Below are positions 56,914 through 64,000 of a stretch of 64,000 nucleotides of DNA, piece by piece (positions within the stretch are counted from its first letter, which is position 1; every line of letters starts with the position of its first letter). The stretch spans positions 16,846,058 through 16,910,057 of the forward strand of contig CM012953.1 in assembly GCA_000181795.3 (NCBI GenBank), read 5' to 3'. Source of the stretch: Trichinella spiralis (lineage: Eukaryota > Nematoda > Enoplea > Trichinellida > Trichinellidae). The position numbers and the translations under genes were made by a program. The notes under the pieces were generated by a model. It ran no database searches and had not been told where the DNA came from. It saw only the letters and a program-made list of their open reading frames with translations.

Positions 56914-57651
56914 TTACTTTCGATTTTGTTTGGCGATAATTGGATTGAATTGATTGCTGTATTTGGGCTTGACACTGTCGTCGGCTGCACTCTTTGCCTG
57001 CTGATTATCAACACCACCTCCATCTCGTTCATGTAAATTATTTTCATGCTTTCGTTTCAGCTTTTCCGCTTTCAGGCGTTCTTCTCGCTCTCTGTTCAAC
57101 CTTTTGCGTCTCAATTCATCAATTGACAGCATCATTTTCTTCTTCTTCTTATGATTATTATTCACTTGACCATGCTTCACATCTACAACATCCAACGACG
57201 AATGAACATCATTATTGTCGGCAGGTTTCGTCCGATGACGGTCCGGCACCTGCTGCCACCAGGCCAACTTTTTCGTATATTCACTAGATCCTTCGCCCAG
57301 ATATTTCAACAGACCAATTCGACGTTCCTCTTTCTCTTTCAACAATCGTTTCTCCTGTTCAGCTTCTCTGTTCAAGCCGAAATTTGTGGACTCTTGGAAT
57401 TCCAAGTCGGCGAACAAGTTCACATGACCACTAGCGTCTGATTGGTCGACAGTGACGATGTTGTTCCGCTGTTTTGGAATCAGATGCTCCACCTTAGAGA
57501 TGAGGAACCGCGTTCGAGCTTCTTGTTCGGCAAGCTGAACTCTGGCCAGACGCTGCCTCTCCTCCACTTCAGCCTGGGCTATATCTCGGCGTACTTTGGC
57601 CACGTTGTCTTTGGTTCGCACATGCCATCGCTTTTTCGGTAGTATGTTCAT
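56914..57651 (-). CDS. LENG1-like protein (CIR N-terminal domain)
   Basis: Single open frame of 245 codons. The start MNILPKKRWHVRTKDNVAKV followed by RRDIAQAEVEERQR matches the [25 protein letters not shown] start of leukocyte receptor cluster member 1 (LENG1), a CIR-type N-terminal domain found in nuclear proteins linked to splicing. Next come a coiled, charged region, then NLFADLEFQES, KKLAWWQQVPDR near residue 145 (human LENG1 has a similar P.WY..P segment) and a basic KKKKKMMLSIDELRRKRLNR stretch. The C terminus is basic and probably nuclear-targeting. Six codons upstream there is another ATG (57669); MNILPKK is preferred as the family start. The molecular role is not established. Confidence 0.82.
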   Translation of the reverse strand: MNILPKKRWHVRTKDNVAKVRRDIAQAEVEERQRLARVQLAEQEARTRFLISKVEHLIPKQRNNIVTVDQSDASGHVNLFADLEFQESTNFGLNREAEQEKRLLKEKEERRIGLLKYLGEGSSEYTKKLAWWQQVPDRHRTKPADNNDVHSSLDVVDVKHGQVNNNHKKKKKMMLSIDELRRKRLNREREERLKAEKLKRKHENNLHERDGGGVDNQQAKSAADDSVKPKYSNQFNPIIAKQNRK

Positions 57652-58309
57652 CTTTTCATTTTTAAGCAAACAATACGCTTAATAATAATTAGCAATAGTA
57701 ATAATTACGATTCAACAAAAAGAAGAAAAAATAATTATTTTCATCCGGATAAATAGATACCGAAATTGAAGACAACAACAACAACAGTAAAGAATTGCAA
57801 AATTTATTACAGTACAATTCCTAAACTTTTTATTTCTTTGAAAAAAAACAAAAATAAGGAAAGATAAAAACAGAAAAAAGAAATAAACGACGCAAGTCAA
57901 AGATAAAAAAGAATAGTAAAATGGAAAAAAATGTCATTGCTAACAACAGCTTGCAGGTACCCGAGGGTGAGACCAAATGAACGTGAAAACATCAGTGACC
58001 AAATGATAACCAATACCGATAACAGCAAGAACAACAACGCGGATCTATACGCAATGAAAATTAACTGAATTAATTTAATTTAATTTAATTTAATTCAATT
58101 CAATTAATAAATTATACACAACACGACGTCAACTTGTGCATGCAAGAAGAAAACAAATTATAAATATTATTTTAATCACGAGTAAAATTTTGTGAAGCAA
58201 AGCTGAAGAAGATGGGTTAACAGAACTGAATCAAAATTTCATCGAAAGAAATTTCATATAATAAAGAAAAGAAAAAGCAATAATCTGAATTTGTGAATCA
58301 GTGAGTCAG
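57652..58309. other. Intergenic DNA with a TTTAA microsatellite
   Basis: Short AT-rich spacer between HOOK (3' end) and the LENG1-like gene (5' end), both on the minus strand. A (taatt)n-type run lies at about 58066-58106. No further gene was seen. Confidence 0.6.
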
Positions 58310-61300
58310 TCACCTGGAAAATGCATAATTTGATGCTGTCGATAATAATGAAGACGTAGATGGCTTTGTGCAAACAATTTTCCGTTGTTCAGCGAGAAAT
58401 GTCACTGGATCTGACAAACAAGCCGCTAAACGGTCTTCACTAGCTTTACGGTGCATCTGCCATGCCTTTGAAAAAAAAGAATAGAACGACAACAAAAATG
58501 ACAGTAGAACTTAGCAAAGTGCACAAGATTTTGGCCAAACAACATTTATTGTGGTTAATTATACGACAAGATAATGGAGAAGTGCAAAACTTGGTTAAGT
58601 GCATCACTTTGCCAAGGTCTACGGTACTGGTTCTGAAATCTTATGGGCTGTAACGCAATGTCAAAAAAAATAATTTTTCACGAGCCAGCGAGTTGCCAAG
58701 GAAAATTTCAAAATGCAAAGGAGTTAATAAAACATATTAGTTTAATACTCTCAATTTTTTAATGAATAAACCTAATTATAACGTTTAAGTTTATTAGTTA
58801 AATGCATAATGAAGTGTATGCAAAAAAAATGGGCTTGTTTCCTGTTTTCACTGATGACTTCTTTGACGTACAGACTAACACATGTTAGTTTTGTTTGCAA
58901 GATGTTGGATAATTGTAGCTTACTTCGAAATTTGCTTTTAATTCCAATCACTGCTGAAAATCCAATCTCGCACAAGTAGGAAGCAGTAAGAGGAAACAGC
59001 ACTTTTAATGCTGTGGTGGCAGGAGTTGGATGTGTTTTAAAAAGATAACCAAAACTGTGTTAATGATTTACGATCAAAACTGATTTTACACTGGTCAGCG
59101 GGATTTACTGTTCGCAATATATATGTGCACAATAAGCGCGTTTCCGGCCCCTTTACCTTTATCATTAGACATAACAACCATTGATACTCAGCAAAAATGT
59201 TTTTGATCGCTATATATATCAGCATAAGCATGCGTAACAAAGACAAACTGAGCTGGCCGAAAGCCAAAACAACTACAACTTTCTCAGGAAGTTACTCACA
59301 AGAAAGCCGCCGCACCTCTAGCGAAGCAGGAAAACAACAAATCGGACAAACCAAAACCGAACTGATGAGCTAAAATACAATTGAAACCCACATTTCAAAC
59401 TATTGTAATTAAAATAAATGGTCATTTTCCGCATGCCATGTATCTGGAGAAAATCTGGTGAGAAAACGAGTTACAAAAAACTGATGAAACCTGATATTCA
59501 ATATACTGTACTAATTCGTGGATATATATAGATATACATGCGTGTGTGTTGTGACGATTGCGTTTGTATTCCTTTTGTTACTCAGTAAGTTATTCTGCAC
59601 CTTTGACTTAAGATACAATACCGATTTAAACCTATTTGCAACATGTGAATAACTTTCTTTCCACATGCTTATCATATTTGAATAATTAATAATGATATCT
59701 GCATAATTCCCTACTTTCAATAAGTGCATGGAAGTTCTTGGCAAATTTCCCTGTGCACTCAACCAAGTTCAACTGTATTTAAATTTCAAAAATACTCACT
59801 GACCAGTTCATAAAATGCCGTCGTAATCAGGCGTTCTTCTTGTTCAAACATAATTTGTTGACGATTATTTTCTTCCTTAAAAAAAATAAAATTACACAAT
59901 TTGCAACCTTCAAATCGAACATCGATTTTCAACAATATGAAGATGATTATAAAATTTTATTATAACTGCTAACTTTTAAATCTTCAATCGTCGCTTCATT
60001 CTGAACAAGTCTGGCTTTCATCGCTTCCACGTCGGCAACTGTGTAATTGCTATCATCTGCGTTCATTTTCACAGCCACATCCAAGTGACATATAACCTTG
60101 AAAAAACTGAGATTTTGAAATGAACAATATTGCATCCAAAATTTGAAATATCAATTATTATACTGACTTGTCGAGCTTTTTCTAATGTTTCCGTATGAGC
60201 TGTTTTCAAATTGACAATTTCTCTTTCTTTATCGGCCACACATTCATACAGACGAGAAATTTTCCCTTTCAAACGACACACCTCTTCAACATCCTGCTGT
60301 GGATCGACATTTTCACAGTTGCTCTTTCCGCTGTTGTCCCTATCATTCACAGCACAAGCTATCAACAAGCTGGACAATTTTCCTTCTAGATCTCTAAAAA
60401 ATAATTTTAAAAAAATCAAAAAACATACCAATATACAAAACTGTTTTTAATAATAAACTGCACAAATAAACAGCTAACCCAATTATTGATTGTAGTCGAC
60501 ATTTTTCTTCGCTTGCTTGATCGAAACATTTTTTCTGCTGTTCACGTTCTTTTGTTAAAGTTTCTGTTAAAATTCGATTTTCATGCTTCAACTTGAACAA
60601 CATGTGTCTAAAGGAAAAAGCACAATACATTTATATTAAATTTTGAAGAGAAAAACATTTTTTCTTATATAACAAAGCTTAGAAAATTGAAAATAACGAA
60701 TAACTTGATTTCCATGGGGGCATCGCCAGCCAAAGCAATTTTACTTTCAAAATCCACATCAATCTCTGCGCGTGGGGAACTTTTTCCACCTGCAAGGAAA
60801 TCAACATCCATCTCTATATACGTACATACATGTATATACACCCGTGAAATAAGTCACAAATCGATCAATCAGTCAAAACGTACTATTCTCGTCGGCTTGT
60901 AGACGTTTACGCAATTCTTCGACACGAGAGCTGAGCTGGTTGCGTTCCCAAAGCGTGCGATCATGCTCTTGATCCAGCACAGCCAAACGATCAGCAATCA
61001 ATTGCTTTTCCTTCTCAAGTTGCAAACTTTTCTCAACCGCTTCTTCAAGTCTCTGCTCCAAAGACTGCGCTTGTCGCTTATAAACCCCTGCCTCCAGCTT
61101 GTACGTATGCGATTTTCGCTGTTCCTAAAATTATATTCCAAATACCAAAACTGAAAATACAAAAAAACAATATTTCCCACTTCTTCAAAATCCACAGACA
61201 ATTTCAAATTGTTGCTTTCAAGTTCTTCCAGAGCTTTAACTTGAGCTTTCAAATCACCAACAACTTCTATATACAAATCAAGCAAAAATTGAACAGAACC

Positions 61301-62977
61301 TCATTTAAAATTATATTTAAAGCAAAAAGAACATTTCAAAAATCAGATCATTTAATCAATCATATTTACCCAGTTTTTTTTCCAAAGTAGCTACATAATC
61401 GCCAAGTGCATCCGCTTCAGCGACGCGAGCTCGCAGTTCGTCAACTTCATCAACAAGCTTACGCATTTTTTCAGCATTATCTGAATTCTCCTAAAAATAC
61501 ACACACACACGCACACAGACACAGACACATAGCTGAACTGCATTATCTCAGCAATGTTGAAAATCTCTTGCCTACTTTCATCATTTGAGAATGCTGAACT
61601 TGTCGCAACAATTCGTCATATTCAGTAGCCATTTGATCACGAGCTGTGTACAGTAAAAATCAACAACTAAATTTCAATCACAAAATTCACACGACAATAA
61701 ATTTACCTGATTCACTTTCATTAAGTGAATCACGAAGTGTTTCAATCTGAATTTTCAGTTCACTAATTTCCCGTTGTTTTTCATTTCTAAAGTTATTTTT
61801 TTTGTTTGATTCCAAAGCATTTATGTACATTCATTGCCGAGATAATCTTCACTCACTCTGAATCTTCGTTGCGCTTGCAAACAAGGCTAAGCTGATGCTT
61901 CAACTTGTCAATCTCTTGTACGTAATTATCTCTTTCCGCTGTTAAATGTTTCACCTGCAATTATAAAAACTTCAATTATGATGAATGCCATAATCATTAC
62001 TTTCACCATTTATTCTCTCACCTGCTTTTCCATCTGTTCACAACGAAGTGACAAATCTGCCAGAGAAGCCGAATTATTCTCTAACAACTAATCAATAATT
62101 TAATTATCAGCAATTCAGCAAAAATATCCACTTACCACTGCTGATTTGCATTCCACTTCAAGTTCACCACTGTTGTCACCTTCGAATTCCAACTTAGCCA
62201 TAAAATAAAAAAGGAATAAAAATCCACTGAGACTAATTACAATATGGTAAACAAGTACCCCTTGAATAGTTAACATCAGAGTATGCTGAACCGAATTTTC
62301 CAGGTCAAAAATGTTTTTGATCATTCCTAAAGACCCATTCAAACTAACATTTGCAAAAACCATCCATCACTGAAATTTACCATCTCTTCCGGGACCATTA
62401 ACAGCAGCAGCCACGACAATTCGAATAAATTTTATAATTTCTTCTTTGCTACCGTCTCGTGCTAAAATACAAAAGCATTTGTCCATTCAACCCAAAAATG
62501 CTATATACATAAGTTAAATTCAAAGAAAGGGCAAATATTCGCTCAACCTATAACCATCACGTTAGGTAAAATATTCTTTGAAATGACGTTGTTGCAAATT
62601 TCTTCGTTGTATTTTAGAACTGATTTTAAAATTTTTCTCAAAACATTCGCTCGTAAACGCCACTCTCTTTGTTCATAATTTGCATCTTTAAAAACTTCCA
62701 TCCATGCATCATTAAAATAATTCGAATCTCTTAAAAACAGCATGATTAACAAAGAAAAAAGAAAGCATTAAACAATTACATAACACGCAAGGCATCAATA
62801 AAAGCACGTCCACTTGTTAGCTCATTGAGTTCAATATGTGTCACATTTGCCTGCAAAGACATCATCTAAAAACAAAATCTTATACCGTCACAAAATATCG
62901 CGCATTCTAAATATAAAACCTACCCATTTTAAAAGGCAGTCATAATCATGCTCTATGTTTGTAGAATCACTGGACAT
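58310..62977 (-). CDS. HOOK: HOOK family dynein adaptor
   Basis: Gene of about a dozen exons for a HOOK protein, which links dynein-dynactin to endosomes or, in nematodes (ZYG-12), to the nuclear envelope and centrosome. The N-terminal Hook domain starts MSSDSTNIEHDYDCLLKW, then NVTHIELNELTSGRAFIDAL (human CQDVKQLTSGVAMAQVL), SNYFNDAWMEVFKDANYEQR, WRLRANVLRKILKSVLKYNE (human WRIKASNVKKILQSIVEYYHE), IIKFIRIVVAAAVNG and GMIKNIFDLENSVQHTLMLT followed by IQG (human IMTLEESVQHVVMTAIQE). The middle (59.95-62.1 kb) is coiled coil across many short exons, including ERNQLSSRVEELRKRLQAD. The C terminus joins ERLITTAFYEL to AWQMHRKASEDRLAACLSDP and then TFLAEQRK, aligning without gap to HOOK3 LIVSAWYNMGMTLHKKAAEDRLA..SFLARQR. 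The last intron is about 1.3 kb and holds a hAT remnant. A partial inverted copy lies at 13.67-23.34 kb. Confidence 0.9.
58772..59060 (-). pseudogene. hAT transposase C-terminal remnant in the last HOOK intron
   Basis: On the minus strand, PLTASYLCEIGFSAVIGIKS followed by KFRSKLQLSNILQTKL matches the hAT dimerisation domain of ZBED5-like transposases (PFSSTYLCETGFSAL in the copy at 35.6 kb). It differs enough to be a separate, older lineage. Only the tail is left, and it is not expected to affect splicing. Confidence 0.75.
61496..61530. repeat. CA-rich microsatellite in a HOOK intron
   Basis: acacacacacacgcacacag followed by acacagacacat, an impure (CA)n run within an intron. Confidence 0.85.
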
Positions 62978-64000
62978 TTTGAAAAATTGCATTCACAAAA
63001 AATCTAAAATGCATAATAATATATATAAACGCACCATTTTCCAAAAAGTCAATTTGAAAAAATGTACAAAACAGCAAAACATGTCAGTTAACCATAAATA
63101 AAATTTTAATAAAACCACGCAATGAAGCATCACCTAAATTAACATGATGAACTGAAAAATATATCGACATTACATAAGTTTCAGTAAAAACAGCAAAAAC
63201 ACACAAAAGTGCACTACTTCATGCACATGCACTAATACTTTATTTTGCAACGTAATCAAGTAGAAAAGAAATTGTTGGGGACAAAAGAGACTTAACTGAA
63301 TGAAAGTGCAAGCTTAGGAACAGATACAAACGTGCAAGGTTAACTCACAACACAATAAATAAACACAAACGTACAAAAAAGATTGTTTATTAGTGGCACG
63401 ACGGCCCAGATCACACACTCATCACTGCCAACTTTGCCACTCCACTACTCAACCTACCTTATGCTACCGTAACCCGAATTCAGGTACAGTGCCAAAAAGT
63501 TTGCTGTCGAATAACTTATAACATAAATAGTGTAATAACAGAAACTATAACAAACGTTTCATTACATGTCTTCTTTTGATTTCTTGCCCATGTGTATTTT
63601 TAATTATTAATCAAATGAGTTACTAATTACAATATTTTATCAATTTTAAGTACTGGTATTACCGACAGTAAGAACTTACTAATACTTGACCATCAAGTAA
63701 GATATACTGTATGGATTATCGAAAAAACGTGTTAGAGTGCAAGACTTGCTAACTTTGAGACGAGCGTTGTATTTTTGTATTGTATTTGTGTCTGCAAGAG
63801 AAAAACGATCGACGTTAACATTTGTACAGATTTGACGCGCTCAACGATTAGTTCTCCGTGAACAACTTGAGAGAAGCATATCTGGGCCACCAGAACGAAC
63901 TAATTGAGATCAAATGGCACAGTTATTCACCCAGTCACTTATCATAGTGATTATCTAATAAAATAGCAAAAGTCATTAGCCAATTACCGAGCAATCACCC
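62978..64000. other. HOOK upstream region, source of the duplicated promoter
   Basis: AT-rich. About 62978-63650 is the part that reappears, inverted, at about 13670-14355. It includes the acceptor-like atttttcag at about 63165 (minus strand) that could mark the HOOK 5' UTR. Beyond 63650 similarity to the copy stops and no further gene is seen. Confidence 0.55.

Noticed and set aside
1-64000. CRISPR arrays, bacterial operons, riboswitches or phage islands
   Set aside because: The window is eukaryotic, with spliced genes, a eukaryotic tRNA and nuclear transposons; no repeat-spacer arrays were seen.

Overview
The window is nuclear DNA from a metazoan with small spliced introns, AT-rich intergenic DNA and compact genes. 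Three things suggest a clade I nematode such as Trichinella: the mix of BEL/Pao, piggyBac, ZBED-type hAT and integrase-bearing elements, the divergent orthologues of conserved housekeeping genes, and acceptor-like sites just upstream of start codons (possible spliced-leader sites). The genus is an inference. Nothing here looks bacterial or organellar.

Layout. 0.6-5.3 kb: a Rab3GAP catalytic subunit gene (minus). 5.5-28.3 kb: a retroelement-rich block. It holds a solo LTR, a nearly whole and young BEL/Pao element (6210-12584) with a second solo LTR inside its 5' LTR, the front of a duplicated HOOK gene, a mosaic of BEL, Ty3/gypsy and BEL pieces, a small rear piece of the same duplicated HOOK gene, then a broken BEL element joined to a broken Ty1/copia element. 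29.5-37 kb: DNA transposon remnants (piggyBac with TTAA ends; a ZBED-type hAT with a sequencing gap and a duplicated tail that looks like an assembly artefact).

38.5-63 kb is gene-dense host DNA: a Lark/RBM4-like RNA-binding protein (-), ARP6 (-), tRNA-Pro(TGG) (-), the 18S rRNA methyltransferase BUD23 (-), Elongin B (+), UTP25 (+), a PP1-like phosphatase with an integrase-bearing terminal-inverted-repeat element in one intron (-), UQCR10 of respiratory complex III (-), a pogo/mariner-like MITE, a LENG1-like protein (-) and the complete HOOK dynein-adaptor gene (-). These genes do not form one pathway. BUD23 and UTP25 both serve 18S rRNA/small-subunit biogenesis, and ARP6 and Elongin B both act in the nucleus.

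The most notable structure is the inverted partial copy of HOOK. Its first exons (13.67-15.20 kb) and its penultimate exon (23.17-23.34 kb) lie on either side of about 8 kb of LTR retroelement debris, and the parent gene lies 40-50 kb away in opposite orientation. A second notable item is an LTR family seen three times, in which a short open frame starts with ATG after the poly(A) signal and stays open to the LTR end in the same frame. No wholly new gene system was found that the sequence alone can support.
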